A DNA stretch of 64,000 nucleotides from CAG-582 sp964636965. GTDB taxonomy: Bacteria > Bacillota_I > Bacilli_A > RF39 > UBA660. The stretch spans positions 11,868-75,867 of the forward strand of contig CAZWST010000003.1 in the NCBI GenBank assembly GCA_964636965.1, given 5' to 3'. This document shows, piece after piece, positions 17,691 to 25,556 of the stretch; position 1 is the stretch's first letter, and each line of letters starts with the position of its first letter. The translations under genes were made by a program, and so were the position numbers. The notes below the pieces were generated by a model that did no database searches, was not told the DNA's origin, and saw only the letters and a program-made list of their open reading frames with translations.

Positions 17691-17783
17691 GGAAGTAGGT
17701 GAAATAATAAACCCCACAAACAAAATAAAATATTTTTTGACTGCTAATAATTGTGGGTATAACACGAACAATCGTGTTTTTTT
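17691..17783 (+). ncRNA. Candidate small RNA of about 93 nt
   Basis: This interval runs from a promoter to an intrinsic terminator and contains no normal open frame. Near the middle, CCCACAA (17,713-17,719) can pair with TTGTGGG (17,751-17,757) to make a long-range stem. The 3' end is a 7-bp AACACGA/TCGTGTT hairpin with loop ACAA and a T7 tail (17,761-17,783). It does not match 6S RNA, SRP RNA, tmRNA, a tRNA or a riboswitch class I know. An AGGTG followed by an ATA triplet at 17,707 hints that it could be a decayed or non-AUG small gene instead. The downstream LRR gene has its own promoter, so this is not clearly its leader. Confidence 0.45.
17761..17783 (+). terminator. Terminator of the candidate small RNA
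   Basis: A 7-bp stem AACACGA/TCGTGTT with a 4-base loop is followed by seven T. Confidence 0.75.
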
Positions 17784-17855
17784 AATGCCTAAAAGCGTAT
17801 TTTGTAAATTTTTTAATATATTTAATAAAATATCTATGCTAATTTACTAAATAAC

Positions 17856-17864
17856 TGGTATAAT
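17856..17864 (+). promoter_or_regulatory. Extended -10 promoter of the LRR surface protein
   Basis: TGGTATAAT lies 25 bases before ATG 17,890. AGGTG is at 17,880-17,884. Confidence 0.6.
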
Positions 17865-17889
17865 AAAAATAGTAAGAGTAGGTGTAAGA

Positions 17890-19593
17890 ATGAAAAGCAG
17901 GAAATCTTTATTAGTATTTTTAATTGTTTTATTAACAATTGGTTTTGCAAGTGTTACTACAACTTTAACTCTAGTAGGTGTATTAAATATAGGGGATAAT
18001 AATGATGACTTCAATATAATATTTACAAGTGCAGCACTTGATGGAGCTATGAGAAACGATTTTATATCTAATGATAAACAAGATCTTTCATTTACTTCTA
18101 ATGTACTTAGGAGCATAGATGATACAACAACCTTAGAGTATGAGGTAACAAATACTTCTAGAAACTATGATGCAAATGTTAGTGTAACATGCAGTGCTGG
18201 AGAAAATGATTATATTACTTTTGAATATTCTCCAACAGCAATGACTATTTTAGCTGGAAAAACAGAAAAAGGTACGCTTACAGCTAAAATGAAAAAGGCA
18301 GTAATCGATGATAAAGATATAAAAATATCTTGTGAAATAGTTGCAACTGCTGAAGAAAGAAATTCTCTTGGTGATGAATACTTTGCACCATTTAGTAAGT
18401 CAGGTACACTTAAGGCTGCTGACTGGAACACAACTGAAACTTACTATGCCTATAAAAAAAATATAACTAATATAGTCTTTGAAAATAAACTTATAGAACA
18501 CGCCACAGATGAAAACTTAATTTTTGATGTATCAGATGCGCAAGATGGAAGTGTTATGGCTTATTTAGTTTTAAATGATGATACTTTAAACAATACTAGT
18601 GGATTAACTGATACAACATCTGCTTATACTTTATATATTCAAGGAGATACGGGGGTAAAAGCAAGTATTAATGCAGCTGGCTTATTCCATGACTTTACTA
18701 ACTTAAAAACTATTGATAACTTAAAATATTTAAGCACTGCTTCTGTAACAAATATGGGAAGTATGTTCCAAAATTGTTCAAGCTTAACAACTGCAGACTT
18801 TAGTAACTTTGATACAAGTAAAGTTGTAAATATGGATTCCATGTTTTATAATTGTTCGAGTTTAACAGAACTAGATTTAAGGTCATTTAAAACCTCAAAT
18901 GTCACTACTATGAATGGAATGTTTGGATATTGTAAGAATTTAGAGAAATTAAATATACGTAACTTTGATACAAGCAAAGTAACAAGTATGAGAGGCTTAT
19001 TCCAAAATACAAAACTAAAAGAATTGGATTTAAGTAATTTTAATACATCAAGTGTAACTACTATGAACACTATGTTTGAAAAATGTGCTTCACTTACATC
19101 TTTAGATTTAAGTAATTTTAATACATCAAATGTAACAGACATGGAAGGAATGTTCTTTGGCTGTACTAGTTTAACTAGTTTGAATATTTCTGGGTTTAAT
19201 ACAGAGAAAGTAACAACTATGAATACAATGTTTTACAATTGTAATAAATTAACTAGTCTTAATGTAAGCAGTTTTAATACTTCGAATGTAACTACGATGA
19301 CATCAATGTTTGAAAAGTGTAGATCACTTACTTCATTAAATTTAAGCAATTTTGATACATTAAACGTAACAGATATGCAAACAATTTTCCTTGATTGTGC
19401 ATCTTTAACTACATTAGATATAAGTGGATTTACTGCTGATAATATAAGGAATGATCAATCATTATTTACTGCTTTACCATTAACTTTAAAAGTTTATGTT
19501 AAGGATGAATCAGTTCAAACTAAGGTGTTAAGTTTAGATGCATCTAATCGTCCTAGTGCATGGACAACAGCAAACGTAATAATTAAAGAATAA
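17890..19593 (+). CDS. Secreted TasA-like head fused to BspA-type leucine-rich repeats
   Basis: The 567-residue product has three parts. First is an export signal (KSLLVFLIVLLTIGFASVTT). Second is a TasA/camelysin-like module to about residue 165, with FTSAALD and LEYEVTNTSRNYDANVSV, which it shares with three other proteins here. Third are about nine 26-residue DUF285/BspA repeats (consensus LDLSNFNTSNVTxMxxMF, about residues 290-530). BspA repeats bind host or bacterial surfaces in other species. There is no LPxTG or C-terminal anchor, so attachment may depend on the head module. It has its own promoter and a terminator shared with the convergent ZIP gene. SipW-type processing is inferred from the signal and from the peptidase at 61,968. 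Confidence 0.82.
   Translation: MKSRKSLLVFLIVLLTIGFASVTTTLTLVGVLNIGDNNDDFNIIFTSAALDGAMRNDFISNDKQDLSFTSNVLRSIDDTTTLEYEVTNTSRNYDANVSVTCSAGENDYITFEYSPTAMTILAGKTEKGTLTAKMKKAVIDDKDIKISCEIVATAEERNSLGDEYFAPFSKSGTLKAADWNTTETYYAYKKNITNIVFENKLIEHATDENLIFDVSDAQDGSVMAYLVLNDDTLNNTSGLTDTTSAYTLYIQGDTGVKASINAAGLFHDFTNLKTIDNLKYLSTASVTNMGSMFQNCSSLTTADFSNFDTSKVVNMDSMFYNCSSLTELDLRSFKTSNVTTMNGMFGYCKNLEKLNIRNFDTSKVTSMRGLFQNTKLKELDLSNFNTSSVTTMNTMFEKCASLTSLDLSNFNTSNVTDMEGMFFGCTSLTSLNISGFNTEKVTTMNTMFYNCNKLTSLNVSSFNTSNVTTMTSMFEKCRSLTSLNLSNFDTLNVTDMQTIFLDCASLTTLDISGFTADNIRNDQSLFTALPLTLKVYVKDESVQTKVLSLDASNRPSAWTTANVIIKE
18790..19470 (+). repeat. Tandem BspA/DUF285 leucine-rich repeats in the coding sequence
   Basis: About nine 78-base units each encode 26 residues of the form xxLDLSxFNTSxVTxMxxMFxxCxSL. 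The fourth to eighth units are the most alike, which suggests recent duplication. Confidence 0.8.
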
Positions 19594-19594
19594 A

Positions 19595-19618
19595 AAAAGA
19601 GCTTATTTAAGCTCTTTT
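19595..19618. terminator. Bidirectional terminator
   Basis: A 10-bp stem AAAAGAGCTT/AAGCTCTTTT with loop ATTT lies between the LRR gene and the convergent ZIP transporter. Confidence 0.85.
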
Positions 19619-20405
19619 ATGCTGCTATAAGTTCTAAAATCATCATACCAACAAATCCAACAAGTACTAAATAGGCCATAGCAGTTTTATATTTTGAGTT
19701 CATTGATTCTGGAACTAATTCCTCAACCACAACAAAGATCATAGCTCCAGCAGCAAATGCAAGAAGGTAAGGTAAGATTAGTTTAATTTTTATAGCTAGA
19801 AAGACACCAATCATAGCTGCTATTGGCTCAACTATACCAGTTAGTGCTCCAATTATGAATGATTTTTTTCTCGAATATCCGACATTTCTAAGTGGAATAG
19901 AAATAGCCGCTCCTTCGGGAAAGTTTTGTATTCCAATACCTATAGCAAGCGAAATAGCACCAGCTACAGTAGCACCATCAATTCCATATACAATTGAACC
20001 AAAGGCCGATCCAATTGCCATCCCCTCTGGAATATTATGTAAGAGTATTGAAACAATAAGAAGTAGGGTACTTTTAAATCCTTTTTTTTCCGGAACAATA
20101 TACTTATTCGTAAATTTATCACCTGCAATTAGTAAAAGAGAACCTACTAATATACTAAGAGAAACAATTAACGGAGCATTTAGATTCAAAGCCTCACTTT
20201 GTTCAATAGCTGGAAGTAAAAGTGAAAAAATTCCCGCTGATAACATTATTCCACCAGAAAGCGCAATCATTGAGTTCATTACTTCTTTTTTAACATTTTT
20301 AAAGAAAAATACAGTTGAGGCTCCAAGACAAGTTACCAAGAAGGTTAATGTACTTGCAATTAAAGCCTGATAGTAAACATTTAAATCATAAAAAAAATTA
20401 ATCAT
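19617..20405 (-). CDS. ZIP-family divalent metal transporter
   Basis: The 262-residue protein has about eight membrane helices and the two ZIP metal-site motifs: HNIPEG in transmembrane 4 and QNFPEG in transmembrane 5. ZIP proteins import zinc, iron or manganese. The pattern is closest to the GufA/ZupT-like bacterial group, and the metal cannot be named from sequence. It follows rnjA on the minus strand with a 41-base gap. GAGGGATA before the ATG is the ribosome-binding site. It may be read from the rnjA transcript or from a promoter in the gap. Confidence 0.85.
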   Translation of the reverse strand: MINFFYDLNVYYQALIASTLTFLVTCLGASTVFFFKNVKKEVMNSMIALSGGIMLSAGIFSLLLPAIEQSEALNLNAPLIVSLSILVGSLLLIAGDKFTNKYIVPEKKGFKSTLLLIVSILLHNIPEGMAIGSAFGSIVYGIDGATVAGAISLAIGIGIQNFPEGAAISIPLRNVGYSRKKSFIIGALTGIVEPIAAMIGVFLAIKIKLILPYLLAFAAGAMIFVVVEELVPESMNSKYKTAMAYLVLVGFVGMMILELIAA

Positions 20406-20446
20406 ATTTATCCCTCACGATATACTATGACTAATTTATTTATATG

Positions 20447-22120
20447 CTACTTTTTTCTAACTTCCATAATAACTGGTAAAATCATTGGTCTTCTACCCAT
20501 ACGTTCATTGATAAACATATTAAGTTCTAGAATAACTTGGTTCTTTATATCAGTAATACTATATTTATTAGATAATGATTTATTAACTATTTCAGAAACT
20601 TTATTTTCAATTTCTTTTATTAAATCAGCATTCTCATTAACTAGTACAAATCCTCTAGTAGTAATATTAGGCTTTATTAAAAGTTCATGCTTATCAGGAT
20701 CAATATTAAGTATAGTTACTAGAACTCCATCATTACTCATTATCTTACGATCTTTTATAACAACTGATCCAATATCACCAATACGAGATCCATCTACATA
20801 AACATCTCCAGCTTGATAATATTTACCTTTATGAACACCATTATTATCCATTACAACAGAGTCTCCATTTTTACATATGAATATGTTTTCTTCTTTAACT
20901 CCACATTGTTTAGCTAAATCAGCATGCTCTTTTAACATTCTATATTCACCATGTATTGGCATCAAATACTCAGGCTTTAAAAGTCTAATCATCCATTTTA
21001 ACTCTTCAGCTTTAGCATGTCCTGATGTATGTATATCAGGGAATACTGAATTTGTATAAACTTTAACACCTTTTAAATATAGTTTATTTATTATTCTGTT
21101 AATACTTGCAGAATTTCCTGGGATTGGATTAGATGCAAATACGATTATATCATCGGGTAATAATTGCACTTGTTTATGAACACCATTTGCTATTCTTGAT
21201 AAAGCAGCTAAAGGCTCACCTTGAGATCCTGTACATAAAATACATATTTCGTGTTTTTTTAAGTCTTTTGCTTGATTAATATCAATAAATATTGAAGGGT
21301 CTTTAATAAGTCCATTCTTAATTGCAATTTCTTTGGCATTTTCCATACTTCTACCAAATGTAATAATCTTACGATTATTCTCACGACAAGTTTCAATAAT
21401 ATGTTTAATACGATAAATGTTCGATGCAAATGTTGCAAGGATTATACGATTGGTATTAGCTCTAGCAAATACATCACCTAAAGCTTCATCAACGACAGCT
21501 TCACTTGCAGAAAATCCTGGAGATAACGCATTAGTACTTTCAGATAATAATAATTTAACACCTTCTTCTCCTAAACGAGCCATTTTATGAATATCCGCCA
21601 TAGGGCCGATAGGAGTTAAGTCAAACTTAAAGTCTCCAGTATGAATAATTGTACCATTTGGTGTTCTAATAATAATCGCGTATGAATCAGGTATTGAGTG
21701 AGTTGTTGTAATAAATTCAACCGTTATATTTTTAAATTTAACATGAGTCTCTTCATTATAAACAACTAAATTATCATAACTAATATTTCTATCTACTAAT
21801 TTTTTAACAATTAAATCATTCGCAATTTGTGATGCATATATAACTGGTATATTAACATTTTGTAATAAAAATGATATACCACCAATGTGATCTTCATGTC
21901 CATGTGTAATAAATAAAGCTTTTATCTTATTTTCATTTTGTTTTAAATAACTTACGTCCTGAATTACATAATCAACACCTAAAAGATCATCAGTTGGAAA
22001 CATAACACCAGCATCTATAATAACTATTTCATTTTTATATTCAATTACATACATGTTTTTACCAACTTCGCCTAAACCGCCAAGGGCAAAAACGGTTGTA
22101 ACATTTTCGTTTTTGTTCAT
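20447..22120 (-). CDS. rnjA: Ribonuclease J
   Basis: The 557-residue metallo-beta-lactamase-fold nuclease has 5'-3' exonuclease and endonuclease activity on mRNA and rRNA. Motif 2 HGHEDH is near residue 74, followed by HTGDFKFD near 160, the beta-CASP domain, SGHA near 367 and GEYRML near 390. Length and order fit RNase J1/J2. Only one copy is in the window, so the choice of J1 over J2 is provisional. AAGGAGG lies 7 bases before the ATG. A promoter with TAGACA, 17-base spacer and TATATT lies upstream on the minus strand. Confidence 0.93.
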   Translation of the reverse strand: MNKNENVTTVFALGGLGEVGKNMYVIEYKNEIVIIDAGVMFPTDDLLGVDYVIQDVSYLKQNENKIKALFITHGHEDHIGGISFLLQNVNIPVIYASQIANDLIVKKLVDRNISYDNLVVYNEETHVKFKNITVEFITTTHSIPDSYAIIIRTPNGTIIHTGDFKFDLTPIGPMADIHKMARLGEEGVKLLLSESTNALSPGFSASEAVVDEALGDVFARANTNRIILATFASNIYRIKHIIETCRENNRKIITFGRSMENAKEIAIKNGLIKDPSIFIDINQAKDLKKHEICILCTGSQGEPLAALSRIANGVHKQVQLLPDDIIVFASNPIPGNSASINRIINKLYLKGVKVYTNSVFPDIHTSGHAKAEELKWMIRLLKPEYLMPIHGEYRMLKEHADLAKQCGVKEENIFICKNGDSVVMDNNGVHKGKYYQAGDVYVDGSRIGDIGSVVIKDRKIMSNDGVLVTILNIDPDKHELLIKPNITTRGFVLVNENADLIKEIENKVSEIVNKSLSNKYSITDIKNQVILELNMFINERMGRRPMILPVIMEVRKK

Positions 22121-22176
22121 GTTTTATCCTCCTTAAATAAAAAAATAAGTATATATAAAGCTCTCAGGTACTTAAT

Positions 22177-22205
22177 AATATACTATAATTTTTACAATTT
22201 GTCTA
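22177..22205 (-). promoter_or_regulatory. Promoter of rnjA
   Basis: On the minus strand TAGACA, a 17-base spacer and TATATT match the housekeeping consensus. This is one of the few promoters here with a clear -35. Confidence 0.5.
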
Positions 22206-22219
22206 TACTAGCCGATATT

Positions 22220-22251
22220 TTTGACATATAAATGAATTAAAAAAATATTAA
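22220..22251 (+). promoter_or_regulatory. Possible promoter of the LolA-like lipoprotein
   Basis: TTGACA at 22,221 is followed by TATTAA at 22,246 with a 19-base spacer. The same bases (22,220-22,226) read as a Spo0A box, TGTCAAA, on the other strand, so the site may be regulatory. This could equally be chance in AT-rich DNA. Confidence 0.3.
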
Positions 22252-22271
22252 ATCATATACCTTATTAGGAG

Positions 22272-23360
22272 ATGATTTTTATAAAAAAAGTAATTTTATT
22301 AATGATTGGTCTAATACTTTTATCAGGATGTAAACAAAAAAGTGAAGATACATTAAAATCATTTAAGGATTACAATGGAAACAAAACTACTTATGAATTA
22401 AATGGATCTATGAAAATAATAAGTAATGAAGATGAATTTACCTATAATGTAACCGTATCAGTTAAAGATAATAAATACTATAAAGTATCATTAGTAAATA
22501 CAATTAATAATCATGAGCAAGTAATCTTAAGAAATGATGATGGTGTATATGTAGTTACCCCAGAACTTAATAAAAGCTTTAAGTTTATGAGTGAATGGCC
22601 TAATAACTCAAGTCAAGCGTATTTACTTGAATCATTAGTTAATGATGTCAATAAAGATGTTTCTTCAAGCATTGAAAAAGTTAACGATGGCTATATAATT
22701 AATGCTAAAGTTGACTATCCTAATAATGAAAGATTAGACCATGAAACTATTACAACAGATAAAGACTTCAATATAAAATCTGTTAAAGTAATGGATTCTA
22801 CTGATAAGATAGAAATAGAAGTTAATATAACTAAAACTAATTATAAAGCTAAATTTGCAGATGATTTCTTTGATTTAGATAAACTAATAAAAATGAAAGA
22901 GACAGAAAAGACAAATGATAAAAATGTCGATGAGGAGTGTTTAGCAAGTTGTACAGATACTGTTGAAAAATGCAAAACTACTTGTTCTATTGAAGCATCA
23001 TCAACAATACTTGAAGATATAATTTATCCATTATATGTACCAACAGACACTTATCTTTCATCAAAAGATACAGTTTCTACGGATGATGGAAACAGAGTAA
23101 TTTTAACATTTGCTGGAGTAGACCCATTTATATTAGTAGAAGAAGTCTCAAAAGTTAATAATGAACATGATATAATCCCAGTTAATGGAGAACCATTATT
23201 TTTAGGTTCAACTATTGGAGCAATATCAGATAATTCCATCTATTGGACAAGTAATGGAATAGATTATTATTTAACTAGTAAGACACTTAATGCTAGTGAA
23301 ATGATGACTATTGCAGAAAGTTTAGAAAATTCATCAAATTTAGTTGCAGGACTAAAATAG
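22272..23360 (+). CDS. LolA-like/DUF4367 lipoprotein
   Basis: The product of about 360 residues has a lipoprotein signal ending in LILLSGC and a mature part that looks like a LolA-type half-barrel. It is followed by a DUF4367-like C-terminus (about 260-360, GVDPFILVEEV and NGEPLFLGSTIGAIS). Similar lipoproteins in Bacillus (YdcC type) are linked to sporulation; that role is only inferred here. A Cys-rich insert (ECLASCTDTVEKCKTTC near 220) is unusual. The start is odd: ATG 22,272 abuts the AGGAG with no spacer. An ATA at 22,281, spaced by 9, would give a textbook signal starting MKKVILLMIGLILLSGC. It diverges from rnjA. Confidence 0.72.
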   Translation: MIFIKKVILLMIGLILLSGCKQKSEDTLKSFKDYNGNKTTYELNGSMKIISNEDEFTYNVTVSVKDNKYYKVSLVNTINNHEQVILRNDDGVYVVTPELNKSFKFMSEWPNNSSQAYLLESLVNDVNKDVSSSIEKVNDGYIINAKVDYPNNERLDHETITTDKDFNIKSVKVMDSTDKIEIEVNITKTNYKAKFADDFFDLDKLIKMKETEKTNDKNVDEECLASCTDTVEKCKTTCSIEASSTILEDIIYPLYVPTDTYLSSKDTVSTDDGNRVILTFAGVDPFILVEEVSKVNNEHDIIPVNGEPLFLGSTIGAISDNSIYWTSNGIDYYLTSKTLNASEMMTIAESLENSSNLVAGLK

Positions 23361-23396
23361 TTGATATATAATATATACCCATGAAGAGGTGTAGTT

Positions 23397-23582
23397 ATGA
23401 AAAACAAAATAAACAGCATAAACGCATTACTATCTGCGTTTGAATCTCGCAACGAACAACTGCACGACGAGATAAAGAAAAATGAAGAAGCTATAGAAGA
23501 AATGAAAGCGGAACTAGCTGGACTTTTAGAAAGCGAATCGATTGATTCTAATACTCAATCAAAAATAGAAATGGTTGCATAA
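23397..23582 (+). CDS. Small coiled-coil protein, unknown function
   Basis: The 61-residue protein is almost entirely a charged amphipathic helix (NEQLHDEIKKNEEAIEEMKA), so a coiled-coil dimer is likely. GAGGTG stands 5 bases before the ATG, a TATAAT lies at 23,367-23,372, and a strong terminator follows directly. This isolated, well-equipped unit supports a real gene despite its size. Its DNA is visibly richer in G and C than its neighbours. No family is recognised. Confidence 0.6.
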   Translation: MKNKINSINALLSAFESRNEQLHDEIKKNEEAIEEMKAELAGLLESESIDSNTQSKIEMVA

Positions 23583-23591
23583 CCATTTTTT
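23570..23591 (+). terminator. Terminator of the small coiled-coil gene
   Basis: A 7-bp AATGGTT/AACCATT stem with loop GCAT is followed by T5. It overlaps the stop codon. Confidence 0.8.
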
Positions 23592-23663
23592 TATTTGTAA
23601 GTTGAAAAACTCAGGGAAAAATAATATAAAGAAGATAGAAAGTATTATTTCATAAGAAGAAAG

Positions 23664-23694
23664 AGACAATTAATTTTTCTGTTTTTAATTGTCT
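23664..23694 (+). repeat. Inverted repeat upstream of the 23,736 gene
   Basis: Perfect 10-base arms AGACAATTAA/TTAATTGTCT are separated by 11 bases. It lies just upstream of a TGTTATATT -10-like box, so it may be an operator. It has no T-tract and is a poor terminator. Confidence 0.5.
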
Positions 23695-23735
23695 ATGTCA
23701 CCAATTTATGTTATATTATTAACAGGTGAATAAAG

Positions 23736-24284
23736 ATGAAGAAAAAACAACATAGTAAACAAACAGAAAAATTTGTTAGCACAGAAATTAAAAAAAGTAA
23801 TATGTCTAATGAAGATTATAAAAAGATAGTTTCTTTTATAATTGTACTTATAATTGTACTTGCATTAGTAGGTTTATTATTCTTATTTAATGGAAAAATT
23901 GTTACTAAAGATTTAAGTAATAATACAACTACAACAACTGAACCATCATACGATGAAAGTGTTATTCTAGGCACTGAGATATTTAATAAATCAGATAAAG
24001 AATATATGGTATTATTATATGATTCAAATAACAAAGAAAATGGAATATTATTTGGGGGTCTTTTTAATAGTTATAAAGGAAGCAAGACTTTATATGCTGT
24101 AGATGCTGCAAATAAGATGAATAAGAGCTTCTTTAGTGAATCACTTGAAAATGAAAATACTAAGCCAACTAATGCTAGTGAAGTAAAGGTAAGTGGACCA
24201 AGATTACTAGTAATTAAGAATAAAGAAGTAGTAGAGTACATTAGTGATGCAAATACAATCACAGAAAAACTTTCAGCAAAATAG
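23736..24284 (+). CDS. Membrane-anchored thioredoxin-like domain without Cys pair
   Basis: The 182-residue protein has a short basic cytoplasmic tail and one membrane helix (about residues 29-52). A Thr-rich linker and an extracytoplasmic domain follow. The domain pattern (EYMVLLYD, LYAVDAANKMNKSFF, then GPRLLVIKNKEVVEYI with a cis-Pro-like GP) resembles a thioredoxin fold. The CxxC site is absent, so it would be a binding or scaffold domain rather than a redox enzyme. This fold call is an inference from pattern only. It is flanked by an inverted repeat upstream and a terminator downstream. Confidence 0.5.
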   Translation: MKKKQHSKQTEKFVSTEIKKSNMSNEDYKKIVSFIIVLIIVLALVGLLFLFNGKIVTKDLSNNTTTTTEPSYDESVILGTEIFNKSDKEYMVLLYDSNNKENGILFGGLFNSYKGSKTLYAVDAANKMNKSFFSESLENENTKPTNASEVKVSGPRLLVIKNKEVVEYISDANTITEKLSAK

Positions 24285-24309
24285 AATACTTTAATGTATT
24301 CTTTTTTTT
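24283..24309 (+). terminator. Terminator
   Basis: A 7-bp AGAATAC/GTATTCT stem is followed by T8. It overlaps the stop codon of the thioredoxin-like gene. Confidence 0.8.
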
Positions 24310-24313
24310 CTTG

Positions 24314-24322
24314 TGTTATAAT
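24314..24322 (+). promoter_or_regulatory. Extended -10 promoter of the S41 protease gene
   Basis: TGTTATAAT ends 19 bases before ATG 24,342, right after the preceding T-tract. Confidence 0.65.
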
Positions 24323-24341
24323 GAATATAAGGAGAATCAAC

Positions 24342-25541
24342 ATGAAAAACATCAAGAGAAAAAATTTTTTTGAAAAACATAACTTTAACTTAGGAGAACT
24401 AATAATAATAACTTTAGCTTTTTCATCACTTACCGGAATATTAACAGGTTTATTCTTTTATTTTAAAAATAATAGAAATCTAATACTTGATAAGAATTTA
24501 TTAGATATTGTATCAACATATAATAAAATAAATGATGATTTCTATGGAAAAATAGATAAATCAAAACTTGCAGAAGACGCTATTAATAGCATGATGTCGT
24601 CACTAGATGAAAACTATACAGTCCATATGAATAAGACTGATACCTCTGATTTATCAGAAAAACTTGAAGGAAGATACCATGGTATCGGTATATCTGTTCA
24701 AAAAAAGAATAATTTAGTTTCAATCGTTAATGTTTATGAAGGAACACCAGCATCAAAAGCAGGATTAAAAACTGGAGATACTATTAAAAGAGTTAATGAC
24801 TATGAAATAAAAGAAAGTGATTCACTAGAAAAAATATCTGAACTTATTAAAGAAAAAGATAATGTATCTTTAGTTGTTTTAAGAGATAATGAAGAAATAA
24901 CCATTAAAATAGATGTTAAGACTATCGAAACACCATCAATCGATTATAAAATTCATGAAAGAAATAATAAAAAAATTGGGTATATATATATTCAAACATT
25001 TTCAAAAACTACAGCTTCTCAAGTTAGTAATGCTTTAGATAGTTTAGAAAGTGAAAAAATAGATTCACTTATAATAGATGTTAGAAGTAATACGGGTGGT
25101 TACTTAAAATCAGCTGAAGATATTTTAAATATGTTTATAAGAGAAGGAGAAATACTTTATTCAATTGAGAGTAAAGATAAAAGAAAAGTAATATATGATA
25201 CGACAAAAATGATGCGCACCCTTAATATGGTAGTGTTAATTGATCGTGCATCAGCCTCAGCCTCCGAAATACTTGCAACAAGTTTAAAAGAAAGTTATGG
25301 AGCTATACTTGTTGGAACTAAAACTTATGGAAAGGGACTTGTTCAGCAAACCGATTTCTTAAGTGATAATACAATGATTAAGTATACTACTGCCAAATGG
25401 TTTACACCTAAAGGAAACTATGTAAATGAAATAGGGTATAAACCAGATGTTGAAGTAAAACTTACTCGCGAGTATGCACTTAATCCATGTGATGAAACAG
25501 ATGCCCAATTACAAAAAGCATTAGATATATTATCAAAATAA
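24342..25541 (+). CDS. C-terminal processing serine protease (CtpA/CtpB, family S41)
   Basis: The 399-residue protease has a membrane helix (about residues 17-40). A helical region, a PDZ domain (about 105-190, GRYHGIGISV and GTPASKAGLKTGD) and an S41 catalytic domain follow. The Ser-Lys dyad is visible: Ser306 in SASASEIL and Lys331 in TKTYGKGLVQ, 25 residues apart as in CtpA. It acts on the outer face of the membrane. In Bacillus, CtpB triggers the sigma-K checkpoint during sporulation, and this genome region also has Spo0A and ger genes, so that role is possible. AAGGAG lies 7 bases before ATG 24,342. It is followed by the RsgI-like gene in the same operon. Confidence 0.9.
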   Translation: MKNIKRKNFFEKHNFNLGELIIITLAFSSLTGILTGLFFYFKNNRNLILDKNLLDIVSTYNKINDDFYGKIDKSKLAEDAINSMMSSLDENYTVHMNKTDTSDLSEKLEGRYHGIGISVQKKNNLVSIVNVYEGTPASKAGLKTGDTIKRVNDYEIKESDSLEKISELIKEKDNVSLVVLRDNEEITIKIDVKTIETPSIDYKIHERNNKKIGYIYIQTFSKTTASQVSNALDSLESEKIDSLIIDVRSNTGGYLKSAEDILNMFIREGEILYSIESKDKRKVIYDTTKMMRTLNMVVLIDRASASASEILATSLKESYGAILVGTKTYGKGLVQQTDFLSDNTMIKYTTAKWFTPKGNYVNEIGYKPDVEVKLTREYALNPCDETDAQLQKALDILSK

Positions 25542-25556
25542 AGGAGGTAGATAAAT

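Noticed and set aside
18790..19470. Regular 78-base repeats resembling a repeat array.
   Set aside because: They stay in frame and encode DUF285/BspA leucine-rich repeats; no identical spacered repeats of CRISPR type exist.
20877..21059. Plus-strand frames within rnjA and the ZIP gene.
   Set aside because: Antisense shadows of strongly supported minus-strand genes.
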